Below the pieces are notes generated by a model that saw nothing but the letters and a program-made list of their open reading frames with translations, did no database searches and was not told where the DNA came from. Shown here in pieces: positions 57,015 to 63,783 of a stretch of 64,000 nt of DNA. The stretch comes from Paenibacillus daejeonensis DSM 15491 (lineage in GTDB: Bacteria; Bacillota; Bacilli; Paenibacillales; Paenibacillaceae): positions 1 to 64,000 of the forward strand of contig NZ_KB899668.1 in the NCBI RefSeq assembly GCF_000378385.1, given 5' to 3'. Every line of letters starts with the position of its first letter. The first letter of the stretch is position 1. The translations under genes were made by a program, and so were the position numbers.

Positions 57015-57081
57015 GCCGCACTGCATTCCTCCCGGAATGCAAGTGCGGCTTCTTTGCCAGGCGGGGATACGTCGATGTATC
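57015..57081 (-). ncRNA. ANTAR-responsive leader of narK (P1, P2 and terminator)
   Basis: Read on the minus strand. P1 is GATAC-ATCGAC-GTATC (57081-57066). P2 is GGC-AAAGAA-GCC (57058-57047) with a flanking T:G pair. Both have six-base loops with A at position 1 and G at position 4. The 3' side of P2 (GCC) is also the start of a terminator-like stem, GCCGCACTTGCATTCC with GGAATGCAGTGCGGC (57049-57034 with 57029-57015), followed by TATTTCT. P2 and terminator are mutually exclusive, the known layout of ANTAR antitermination (EutV, NasR). The U-tract is modest. Confidence 0.75.
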
Positions 57082-57093
57082 GTCCGCTCAAAT

Positions 57094-57107
57094 TCACAAC
57101 ATTGTGA
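57094..57107. promoter_or_regulatory. TCACAA-N2-TTGTGA inverted repeat near the narK start site
   Basis: TCACAACATTGTGA lies 6-20 bases downstream of the predicted narK transcription start. It has 6-bp arms but is oriented opposite to the FNR consensus (TGTGA-N6-TCACA) and is shorter than a Rex site. Could be a redox- or nitrosative-stress operator; uncertain. Confidence 0.35.
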
Positions 57108-57119
57108 GTGTATGTTTGG

Positions 57120-57149
57120 ATTATATGCGAGCTTTTATATCTGTGTCAA
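57120..57149 (-). promoter_or_regulatory. narK promoter
   Basis: On the minus strand, TTGACA (57149-57144) and TATAAT (57125-57120) are separated by 18 bp. Both hexamers are perfect consensus. The -35 lies within the GlnR/TnrA-type box. Confidence 0.8.
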
Positions 57150-57160
57150 TATACTTGACG
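57144..57160. promoter_or_regulatory. GlnR/TnrA-type box at narK
   Basis: TGTCAATATACTTGACG fits TGTNA-N7-TNACA with one mismatch at the last base. It overlaps the -35 of the narK promoter, a position expected for repression rather than activation. It is nearly the reverse complement of the box at nirB. Confidence 0.7.
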
Positions 57161-57194
57161 CAACTTTTTTGTGGAGCAGCAAGTGTCCTGTCCA

Positions 57195-57752
57195 TCACCC
57201 ATGAATCAGTTGGTAGACCTTAACGATTGAAGCGGCGATGTCGCCGATCCGCTTGCGTTCATTCATCGCTTGTTTGCGCAGAAAGTCATAGGCTTCGGCT
57301 TCGCTGATTCCTTTGACTTCACAGAGGACGGCCTTGGCCTGATCGATCCACTTGCGTTCCTCCAACCGTTGGATCAGCTGCTCGCGCTCTTCACTCCAGC
57401 GCTTGCGCTGCTGGTGGACGCGCATCCCCCACTGAATCGCATACTGCATTTCAGTGACAGTCATCGATGGATACAAAAGTCCATCTAATACATAACCCCA
57501 ATCGACAGCGCCCGTCGCATCCGGTTCACTGCATAACCAGAATACCGGCAATCTCCGCGTGGCAGCTATGGAAGCCTGCCAATCCGTGAGTCTAGAGAGA
57601 GGGACGTCGAGTACCACAGCTTCCACCACACTGACATAAGACTTCATAGCATCCTTTGACGTTGCCTGATGCAGAGACCGGCAACAGTGCTTTAATTGCT
57701 GCAGGTGCGCGGAGGCCGCGGAATCCTCGATCAGCATCAACGTTTTGGGCAT
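57195..57752 (-). CDS. ANTAR-domain antitermination regulator (NasR/NasT-like)
   Basis: 185 residues. The N-terminal ~115 residues look like a degenerate receiver: acidic IEDS and a possible phospho-Asp in AVVLDVP are present, but the conserved Lys near residue 90-95 is not evident. A coiled linker (VHQQRKRWSEEREQLIQRLEE) leads to the ANTAR domain, about 128-180 (ERKWIDQAKAVLCEVKGISEAEAYDFLRK, then IGDIAASIV). ANTAR domains bind paired hexaloop RNA hairpins and stop terminator formation. GAGGTGAATAAGC precedes the ATG. It sits between narK and nirB, both with matching leader RNAs, so it is the obvious regulator of both. Confidence 0.88.
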   Translation of the reverse strand: MPKTLMLIEDSAASAHLQQLKHCCRSLHQATSKDAMKSYVSVVEAVVLDVPLSRLTDWQASIAATRRLPVFWLCSEPDATGAVDWGYVLDGLLYPSMTVTEMQYAIQWGMRVHQQRKRWSEEREQLIQRLEERKWIDQAKAVLCEVKGISEAEAYDFLRKQAMNERKRIGDIAASIVKVYQLIHG

Positions 57753-57865
57753 GCTTATTCACCTCGCTCATGTGCCGGTAGATGAATAACGCCATCAGAC
57801 CAGCTTGTTGTGTAATAAAATATAACATAACTGGATTCCAGTGTCGACGGAAAAATTATCGTGAC

Positions 57866-57885
57866 GCGATATAAATATTTATCGC
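57866..57885. promoter_or_regulatory. AT-rich inverted repeat upstream of the nirB promoter
   Basis: GCGATATAAATATTTATCGC has 6-bp arms GCGATA/TATCGC. It lies about 30 bases upstream of the -35 of nirB, a typical activator position. A second GATATAAAA follows. The regulator is unknown (ResD or NreC types are candidates). Confidence 0.4.
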
Positions 57886-57902
57886 TGTACGATATAAAAT
57901 TG

Positions 57903-57919
57903 TGTCAAGTATATTGACA
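57903..57919. promoter_or_regulatory. GlnR/TnrA-type box at nirB
   Basis: TGTCAAGTATATTGACA is a perfect match to TGTNA-N7-TNACA and a perfect inverted repeat except the centre. Its right half is the -35 hexamer of the nirB promoter, as at narK. Confidence 0.8.
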
Positions 57920-57943
57920 TGAACTCCCCCCAGGCACTATACT
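57914..57943 (+). promoter_or_regulatory. nirB operon promoter
   Basis: TTGACA (57914-57919) and TATACT (57938-57943) with an 18-bp spacer. Geometry is identical to the narK promoter. Confidence 0.8.
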
Positions 57944-57981
57944 AGCCCTATCGATTAACCAACTGTAGACATCAATCGCTC

Positions 57982-58060
57982 GGCACAATGGCGTGCTACC
58001 AGCGATGGCAACGAAGCCTATCTTCTGCAACTGCGCAGAGGGTAGGCTTTTCATGTTTTT
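57982..58060 (+). ncRNA. ANTAR-responsive leader of nirBD (P1, P2 and terminator)
   Basis: P1 is GGCAC-AATGGC-GTGCT (57982-57997), optionally extended by ATCGCT/AGCGAT. P2 is GAT-GGC-AACGAA-GCC-T-ATC (58004-58022, one bulge). Both hexaloops carry A1 and G4. The 3' arm of P2 is inside the 5' arm of a 15-bp terminator stem (58014-58028 with 58035-58049), followed by TTTT and, after four bases, TTTTT. P2 and the terminator exclude each other, so binding of the ANTAR protein would allow read-through into nirB. Confidence 0.82.
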
Positions 58061-58079
58061 AACCAGAGGAGTGGACTGT

Positions 58080-60554
58080 ATGAAGAAGAAGCTCGTAATG
58101 ATCGGTAACGGAATGGCGGGCGTATCGTTTCTGGAGCAACTGCTGAAGCTCAATCCCCACAAATACGAGATCACGGTAATCGGCGCTGAACCGCATCCGA
58201 ACTACAATCGCATCATGTTGTCCTCGGTACTTGCCGGAGATGTGAGCATGAAGGATATTGTATTAAATGATTGGGACTGGTATCGCGACAATCTGATCCA
58301 GCTGCATGCAGGGCACACGGTAACTACGCTAGATACCACCTCCCGACAGGTCAAAACCGATAAAGGGCTAACGGTTCCTTATGATGAACTGGTCATAGCT
58401 ACAGGCTCGCAGCCGTTTATGCTGCCTCTCCCGGGCGCGGACAAAGAAGGGGTTATCGCCTTCAGGGATATGAAGGATTGCGAGACGATGATCGAGACGG
58501 CCAAGTCTTACAAGAAAGCTGTGGTCATCGGCGGTGGTCTGCTGGGTATTGAAGCGGCACGCGGCTTGTTGAACCTTGGCATGGAAGTACACGTGGTTCA
58601 TATCTTCAAATATTTAATGGAACGCCAATTGGATGAGGCGGCTTCCCATATGCTGCAGGAAGAGCTTGAGGGTCAAGGCATGAAGTTCCTGCTGGAGAAG
58701 CAGTCGGACACGATTCTCGGTAAGAAGCGGGTAACGGGGCTTTCTTTTAAAGACGGGTCTCATGTGGATGCAGATCTGATCGTTATGGCGGTCGGTATCC
58801 GGCCCAACGTCCAGCTGGCCAAAGACGGCGGCGTTGAGGTGGGCCGGGGTATTGTTGTCGATGACAGCATGCAGACCAGTGTTTCAGGAATCTATTCGCT
58901 CGGCGAATGCGCGGAGCATCGGGGGATCGCCTACGGTCTAGTCGCACCGCTCTACGAGCAAGGCGCCATTCTGGCCAAACAGTTGGCAGGTGTAGAGCAT
59001 GAAGGCTACCAGGGCTCGGTTCTGTCGACGAAGCTGAAGGTCTCCGGCGTCAATGTGTTCTCGGCAGGGCGCTTCATGAGCGAGCCGGGCACGAAGTCGC
59101 TGCGGGTGCAGGATGATCTGGACGGTGTCTATAAGAAAGTGGTCTTCCAGGAAGGTAAGGTGATCGGCGCGGTTTTGTTCGGCGATACCTCGGAGGGTTC
59201 GCGTCTGTTCTCGCTGATTCGCAAGGGAGAGGACTTCGCAGGTCGCGAGAAGGAAGTGCTTTTCGGGCCATCCGGCGGCGGAGGCGCTATGTCTAATGAA
59301 GATCTAGTCCAGGCCATGAGCGGAGACGAGATTGTGTGCGGGTGCAACGGCGTGACCAAGGATACAATCGTCGAGAGCATCGAAGAAAAAGGCTGTGTCA
59401 GCATCAATGAAATCAAGGCCTGCACGAAGGCGTCGGGTTCTTGCGGCGGCTGTAAGCCGCTTGTTGAGGCCATTCTGACGGCGACGCTGGGAGCTGATCA
59501 GGTCGAAACGGTCAAGGAAGGCATCTGCAGCTGTACCACGCACAGCCGGGATGAGATCGTTGACGAGATCCGCCGGATGCATCTGACGACAAGCAAGGAA
59601 GTGATGCATGTCATGGAGTGGAATCATCCCGAAGGCTGCTCCAAGTGCCGGCCAGCGCTTAACTATTATCTGGGCATGGCCTGGCCGGAAGAGCATGAGG
59701 ATGAGCTGGAGTCGCGGTTCGTCAATGAGCGCAATCACGCCAATATCCAAAAAGACGGCACCTTCTCCGTGGTTCCCCGCATCTATGGCGGCGTAACGAC
59801 GCCAGAGGATCTGAAACGGATTGCTACTGTGGCTGAACAGTATAATGTACCGATGGTCAAGTTCACCGGCGGTCAGCGTATTGACCTGCTGGGTGTAAAG
59901 AAAGAAGATCTGCCGAACATGTGGAGGGATCTCGACATGCCTTCCGGATATGCCTACGGTAAAGCGCTGCGTACGGTCAAAACCTGTGTCGGCAACACGT
60001 TCTGCCGCTTTGGAACGCAGGACTCCATCCAAATGGGTATTGATCTCGAGAAGAAGTTCGAGCGTCTCAACACGCCGCATAAGGTCAAGCTTGCGGTTTC
60101 CGGATGCCCGCGGAACTGTGCAGAGTCGACGATCAAGGATCTTGGCGTTGTCGCCATTGATGGCGGTTGGGAGCTGTATGTAGGTGGCAATGGCGGTACC
60201 CGGGTGCGGGCAGCCGAGCTGCTCACGAAGGTTAAGACAGAGGATGAAGTGCTGCATTGGACAGCTGCTTACCTGCAGTATTATCGCGAAACGGCTAATT
60301 TTGCTGAGCGGACCAGTGAATGGGTGCAGCGTATCGGACTGGATACGGTGAAGCAGGCGCTGGCGAGCAAAGAGGACCGGGATGCACTAGTCGAGCGGAT
60401 CGATAAGACGCTGGCGCTCACCAAGGATCCATGGCAGGAAATTAATGAAAACGACGATCTGCGTCGTGCGTTCGATGCCTTGACGGCAACGGCCTCACCA
60501 GAGGCTGCTGCAGCATCGACAGTGGAAGAGACTACGCAGAGACCATCATTGTAG
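58080..60554 (+). CDS. nirB: Assimilatory nitrite reductase large subunit
   Basis: 824 residues from ATG 58080 (AGAGGAGTGGACTGT upstream); the longer frame would run into the leader terminator. An N-terminal FAD/NAD(P) domain starts KKLVMIGNGMAGVSFLEQLL. At about 417-465 a BFD-like [2Fe-2S] domain follows (CGCNGVTKDTIVESIE and SCGGCKPLV), then a second Cys pair region (CSCTTHSRDEI, GCSKCRPALNYY). The sulfite/nitrite reductase domain holds TCVGNTFCRFGTQDS and SGCPRNCAES, whose four Cys bind the [4Fe-4S]-siroheme centre. Reduces nitrite to ammonia with NAD(P)H, in the cytosol. Confidence 0.95.
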   Translation: MKKKLVMIGNGMAGVSFLEQLLKLNPHKYEITVIGAEPHPNYNRIMLSSVLAGDVSMKDIVLNDWDWYRDNLIQLHAGHTVTTLDTTSRQVKTDKGLTVPYDELVIATGSQPFMLPLPGADKEGVIAFRDMKDCETMIETAKSYKKAVVIGGGLLGIEAARGLLNLGMEVHVVHIFKYLMERQLDEAASHMLQEELEGQGMKFLLEKQSDTILGKKRVTGLSFKDGSHVDADLIVMAVGIRPNVQLAKDGGVEVGRGIVVDDSMQTSVSGIYSLGECAEHRGIAYGLVAPLYEQGAILAKQLAGVEHEGYQGSVLSTKLKVSGVNVFSAGRFMSEPGTKSLRVQDDLDGVYKKVVFQEGKVIGAVLFGDTSEGSRLFSLIRKGEDFAGREKEVLFGPSGGGGAMSNEDLVQAMSGDEIVCGCNGVTKDTIVESIEEKGCVSINEIKACTKASGSCGGCKPLVEAILTATLGADQVETVKEGICSCTTHSRDEIVDEIRRMHLTTSKEVMHVMEWNHPEGCSKCRPALNYYLGMAWPEEHEDELESRFVNERNHANIQKDGTFSVVPRIYGGVTTPEDLKRIATVAEQYNVPMVKFTGGQRIDLLGVKKEDLPNMWRDLDMPSGYAYGKALRTVKTCVGNTFCRFGTQDSIQMGIDLEKKFERLNTPHKVKLAVSGCPRNCAESTIKDLGVVAIDGGWELYVGGNGGTRVRAAELLTKVKTEDEVLHWTAAYLQYYRETANFAERTSEWVQRIGLDTVKQALASKEDRDALVERIDKTLALTKDPWQEINENDDLRRAFDALTATASPEAAAASTVEETTQRPSL

Positions 60555-60589
60555 TCCATCGGGAGTCAAAGCAGAGAGGAGACAGCACT

Positions 60590-60922
60590 ATGCATGAGAT
60601 TCATATCGGTCATCTGTCGGAGTTCCCGGAGCGGCGCGGCAAGGTGGTGCGGATCGGCGAGCTGGAATTGGCGATGTTTCGTCTGTCGGACGGTACGGTC
60701 AAGGCGGTAGAAAATCTGTGTCCGCACAAAAGCGGCAAATTGTCGGAGGGCATCGTCTGCGACCACCATGTCTATTGTCCGCTGCATGATTGGAAGATCG
60801 ACCTGCAGGACGGCATGGTCCAGGCACCGGATGATGGCTGCGTCCGCACCTTCGAGGTTGAAGTTGGCGACAGCGGTCAAGTATTCTTAAAGATGAACAA
60901 TACGGCAACCAAAGTATCTTAG
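60590..60922 (+). CDS. nirD: Nitrite reductase small subunit (Rieske type)
   Basis: 110 residues. CPHKSGKLSEG and CPLHDWKIDL supply the C-x-H and C-x2-H ligands of a Rieske-fold [2Fe-2S] site. AGAGGAGACAGCACT precedes ATG 60590, 35 bases after nirB. Partner subunit of NirB. Confidence 0.93.
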   Translation: MHEIHIGHLSEFPERRGKVVRIGELELAMFRLSDGTVKAVENLCPHKSGKLSEGIVCDHHVYCPLHDWKIDLQDGMVQAPDDGCVRTFEVEVGDSGQVFLKMNNTATKVS

Positions 60923-61033
60923 TAGACTTGCCCAGAAAAAAACGAAAATGAGTAGTGGAGAGGAGAGGGAGGCTGGAGAAAAGCATATGCTTCCGAAGCT
61001 GCTTTCTTACAGAAAGCCTTAAATGCTCGCCTT

Positions 61034-61097
61034 TGTTCCCGGATTTCAACCGCTGATACGGTTATATATTCAAGAAATCTGGGAACAACAGCGATCG
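61034..61097. repeat. Fold-back intergenic element, copy 3
   Basis: TGTTCCCGGATTTC (61034-61047) pairs with GAAATCTGGGAACA (61074-61087, one G:T pair). AACCG/CGGTT (61048-61063) forms the nested stem. CAGCGATCG ends it as in copy 2, and GCTCGCCTT precedes it, matching the end of copy 1. Compensating differences between copies (CCTCAG, CCCCGG, TCCCGG paired with CTGAGG, CTGGGG, CTGGGA) keep the stem. Confidence 0.85.
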
Positions 61098-61199
61098 TAG
61101 GCCCCCTCTCCTCGCAGCGGTCACAGAAAAGTCTTTTTCGGGTTTTTAAGTCTCTTATGATTGAGGACCGCCGTATTGCAATAGGAAGGAGAACTGCGC

Positions 61200-62108
61200 A
61201 TGAGTCGACTGGAAGGCAAGGTCATTGCGATCACCGGGCCGCGAAAAGCAGAGGAAATGAGTCGCATGATCGGCAAGTTTGGCGGCAGTGCCGTGGTTCG
61301 GCCCGCGCAGGGAACGGTATTCCTGGATGACAGCCGGATTCGCGAGCAATTGACGGCTCTGATTGAGCAGCCGGCGGAGTGGCTCATCCTGACCACGGGA
61401 GTGGGCACGGAGGCGTTGCTGCAAACGGCAGAGAAGCTGGGACTCAGCGAATCCTTCAGGCGGGCACTGTCTCGTATGAAGCTGGCGGCACGGGGATATA
61501 AAACCGTAAATGTGTTGAAAAAGCTCGGATTGACACCGTCCGCCCGTGATCTGGATGGGACGACGGCGGGGCTGTTGCGGGAGATGAAGGACGTAGACCT
61601 GTCCGGCCGCCGGGTTGCGCTGCAGCTCTATGGCGACCCCGCCCCACGTATCACGGCGATGCTGGCGGAGCGCGGCGCGATCTGCGAGGAACTCCTCCCC
61701 TACCGTCATATTCCGCCTGAAAGTGACGTCACCGAGCAGTTGATCGATGAGATCTGCTCGGGGGCCATCGATGCTGTAGCTCTGACGAGTACCGTTCAGG
61801 TTCGGTACATCATGGCTAGTGCCGCCCGGATGGGGCGCCTGGATGAGGTACTGCGATCTCTGGAGAAGAAGGTCCTTGCCGTTGCAGTAGGCAAGGTAAC
61901 AGCGGAGTCGCTTCGCGAAGAGGGCGTGACACGGGTGCTCTATCCAGAGGAAGAGCGGATGGGGAGTATGGTTGTTTCGATGTCCCGTTATTTTGACCAG
62001 TTGAATGAAACGTCCGAAGCGGAGAAGGTGGACATGAAACTCGCTGAGCAGGAAGTCAAGCAAGCGGACGTCACGCGTTGGGTAGCAGACAAACCAGAGG
62101 GCTGTTAG
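61200..62108 (+). CDS. Uroporphyrinogen-III synthase-like protein
   Basis: 302 residues of the HemD fold: two alternating alpha/beta domains with GKVIAITGPRKAEEMSRMI at the start and VDLSGRRVALQLYGDPAPR in the middle, then AVALTSTVQVRYIM. Uroporphyrinogen-III is the precursor of siroheme, needed by NirB. It is followed by SUMT. AGGAAGGAGAACTGC precedes ATG 61200. The C-terminal 35 residues (KVDMKLAEQEVKQADVTRW) are extra. It may be a nitrite-linked paralogue of the housekeeping hemD. Confidence 0.85.
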   Translation: MSRLEGKVIAITGPRKAEEMSRMIGKFGGSAVVRPAQGTVFLDDSRIREQLTALIEQPAEWLILTTGVGTEALLQTAEKLGLSESFRRALSRMKLAARGYKTVNVLKKLGLTPSARDLDGTTAGLLREMKDVDLSGRRVALQLYGDPAPRITAMLAERGAICEELLPYRHIPPESDVTEQLIDEICSGAIDAVALTSTVQVRYIMASAARMGRLDEVLRSLEKKVLAVAVGKVTAESLREEGVTRVLYPEEERMGSMVVSMSRYFDQLNETSEAEKVDMKLAEQEVKQADVTRWVADKPEGC

Positions 62109-62160
62109 CTGACTGAAGAAGAATCAATGCATTGCACCAATCATGGGAGGGGCAAGGACC

Positions 62161-62940
62161 ATGGGGAACAAAGGTTATGTCTATCTGACAGGCGCAGGAC
62201 CTGGCGATCCCAAGTTGATCACCGTGCGGGGACTGGAGACCATACGTCTTGCTGATGTCATCGTCTACGACCGGCTGGTCTCGGAAGAACTGCTCTGGGA
62301 GGCGGCACCTGGTGCTGAACTACTCTATGTCGGCAAAGCCTCGGGGCATCATACGCTGCCTCAGGCAGAGATCAATGAGCTTATCGCCAGCCACGCGGAC
62401 CGGGGGCTCACCGTGACACGGCTCAAAGGCGGCGATCCGTTCGTATTCGGACGCGGGGGCGAAGAGGCGATCTACCTGGCGGACCGGGGGATCCCATTTG
62501 AGGTGGTGCCGGGGATCTCATCCTGTATTGCTGCACCCGCTTATGCGGGTATTCCTGTCACGCATCGCAAGCTGGCAGCCTCCTTCGCCGTCATTACCGG
62601 ACACGAATGCACTGGCAAATCGGGTGCATCTGTCGACTGGTCGTGGGCGGCGGGAGCAGAGACGCTGGTTGTACTGATGGGACTGCAGCAGCTGCCTGTA
62701 ATTGTGCAGCGATTGCTCGACGCCGGCAAGCCGCAAGGCACGCCGGTGGCGCTCATTCAGAGCGGCTCCAAGGCGGGGGCCCAGCGGGTCCTGACCGGCC
62801 GGCTTGATGCCATTGTCGCTTTGCAAGAGGCCGAGCAGCTCATAAGTCCTGTGACGATCGTCATTGGCCCTGTTGTCGCTATGCGTGAGCGAATTACCTG
62901 GCTGGCTGGCGATGAACTGCCTACTATGTTACCGGTTTGA
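62161..62940 (+). CDS. sumT: Uroporphyrinogen-III C-methyltransferase
   Basis: 259 residues. GYVYLTGAGPGDPKLITVRG and TRLKGGDPFVFGRGGEEA are the two SAM/precorrin signature blocks of SUMT. It methylates uroporphyrinogen III at C2 and C7 to precorrin-2, first step of siroheme synthesis. ATG 62161 follows GGGAGGGGCAAGGACC; the in-frame ATG 62143 overlaps this site and was not used. Likely the last gene of the nir operon. Confidence 0.93.
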   Translation: MGNKGYVYLTGAGPGDPKLITVRGLETIRLADVIVYDRLVSEELLWEAAPGAELLYVGKASGHHTLPQAEINELIASHADRGLTVTRLKGGDPFVFGRGGEEAIYLADRGIPFEVVPGISSCIAAPAYAGIPVTHRKLAASFAVITGHECTGKSGASVDWSWAAGAETLVVLMGLQQLPVIVQRLLDAGKPQGTPVALIQSGSKAGAQRVLTGRLDAIVALQEAEQLISPVTIVIGPVVAMRERITWLAGDELPTMLPV

Positions 62941-63054
62941 TTCTAGCTTTCTGTCAATCCCAATGGGGTTAAAGTTTTTTCATCCATTTCTAACTCCGCG
63001 CTATGATGCCAGATGTTGCAAGACTTTGGTCTCTCCTTGGTAATTGGTGGGGAC

Positions 63055-63095
63055 CTTGGATGTGGTATTTTGATAGAGTCAATATCACATCCAAG
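63055..63095 (+). promoter_or_regulatory. Structured leader before the NlpC/P60 gene
   Basis: CTTGGATGTGGTATT (63055-63069) pairs with AATATCACATCCAAG (63081-63095) with a single mismatch, ending just before the AGGAGG site. An upstream helix (GGTCTCTCC with GGTGGGGACC, 63028-63055) may compete for a few bases. No match to a known riboswitch class was recognised; too short for the c-di-AMP (ydaO) class. Confidence 0.5.
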
Positions 63096-63114
63096 ATCCT
63101 ACAGGAGGACATCT

Positions 63115-63621
63115 ATGAATTACAACATGAAGAAACGCCGCCCCGTTGCGAAGCTGCTGCTTGCCGTCAGTCTGAGTCTTGCTATCGTTGGTGCCGGAAG
63201 CTTGGCTGCTGTTCCACCGCAGCAGGTCGAAGCCGCTTCGACCTCTAAGGTCAATGCCATTATCCAGACTGGCAAACAGCTCAGCGGTACCAGATATGTG
63301 TTTGGAGCGAGCTCGGGGTCGACACGTGCCTTCGACTGCTCGTCGTTCACGCAATACGTGTTCGGCAAGCATGGTGTCAAGCTGCCCCGTTCGTCGAGAC
63401 AGCAAGCCAAGAGCGGCAGCTATGTTGCCAAATCGAAGTTGCAGCCCGGCGACCTGGTCTTCTCTGACACGAATAGGGACGGCGTTATCAATCATGTGAG
63501 CATCTATATCGGCAATGACCAGCTGCTACACACGTACAGAGCGGGAATTGGCGTGACGGTATCCAAATTCTCGGGCAGTTCCTGGGACAAGACCTATGTG
63601 ACGGCTCGGAGAGTCCTTTAG
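63115..63621 (+). CDS. Secreted NlpC/P60 peptidoglycan endopeptidase
   Basis: 168 residues. Signal peptide KLLLAVSLSLAIVGAGSLAA with a cleavage region near VEAAST. A minimal NlpC/P60 domain follows: RAFDCSSFTQYVF holds the catalytic Cys, INHVSIYIG the His. It cleaves peptide cross-links in the cell wall. ATG 63115 follows ACAGGAGGACATCT, with a hairpin directly upstream. Confidence 0.92.
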   Translation: MNYNMKKRRPVAKLLLAVSLSLAIVGAGSLAAVPPQQVEAASTSKVNAIIQTGKQLSGTRYVFGASSGSTRAFDCSSFTQYVFGKHGVKLPRSSRQQAKSGSYVAKSKLQPGDLVFSDTNRDGVINHVSIYIGNDQLLHTYRAGIGVTVSKFSGSSWDKTYVTARRVL

Positions 63622-63642
63622 AAGAGGGTGCTAGTCTGCTAT

Positions 63643-63688
63643 AAAAAGCTGTTTTCTTGGGCTGAGGAGCCTGGAAAACAGCTTTTTT
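63643..63688 (+). terminator. Terminator after the NlpC/P60 gene
   Basis: AAAAAGCTGTTTTC (63643-63656) pairs with GAAAACAGCTTTTT (63674-63687), with T-run continuing. Confidence 0.9.
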
Positions 63689-63700
63689 GGTATGATTCTA

Positions 63701-63729
63701 TTGCCAGCTAGAAAAGATGGAGCTATAAT
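63701..63729 (+). promoter_or_regulatory. Promoter of the TetR-type gene
   Basis: TTGCCA (63701-63706) and TATAAT (63724-63729) with a 17-bp spacer. Confidence 0.7.
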
Positions 63730-63738
63730 AACCTCACA

Positions 63739-63756
63739 CTAACTAACGTTCGTTAG
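63739..63756. promoter_or_regulatory. TetR-type operator
   Basis: CTAACTAACGTTCGTTAG is palindromic at eight of nine pairs and covers the start-site region of the promoter, a classic position for autorepression by the TetR-type protein encoded downstream. Confidence 0.7.
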
Positions 63757-63783
63757 GCTGTCTGAAAGGAGCTGGGGTTATTC

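Noticed and set aside
57993-58079. N-terminal extension of NirB by 29 residues
   Set aside because: It would translate through the leader terminator; the AGAGGAG site and the flavoprotein start MKKKLVMIGNG fix ATG 58080.
62941-63114. c-di-AMP (ydaO) riboswitch before the NlpC/P60 gene
   Set aside because: The leader is too short and lacks the recognisable ydaO core; only simple hairpins are visible.
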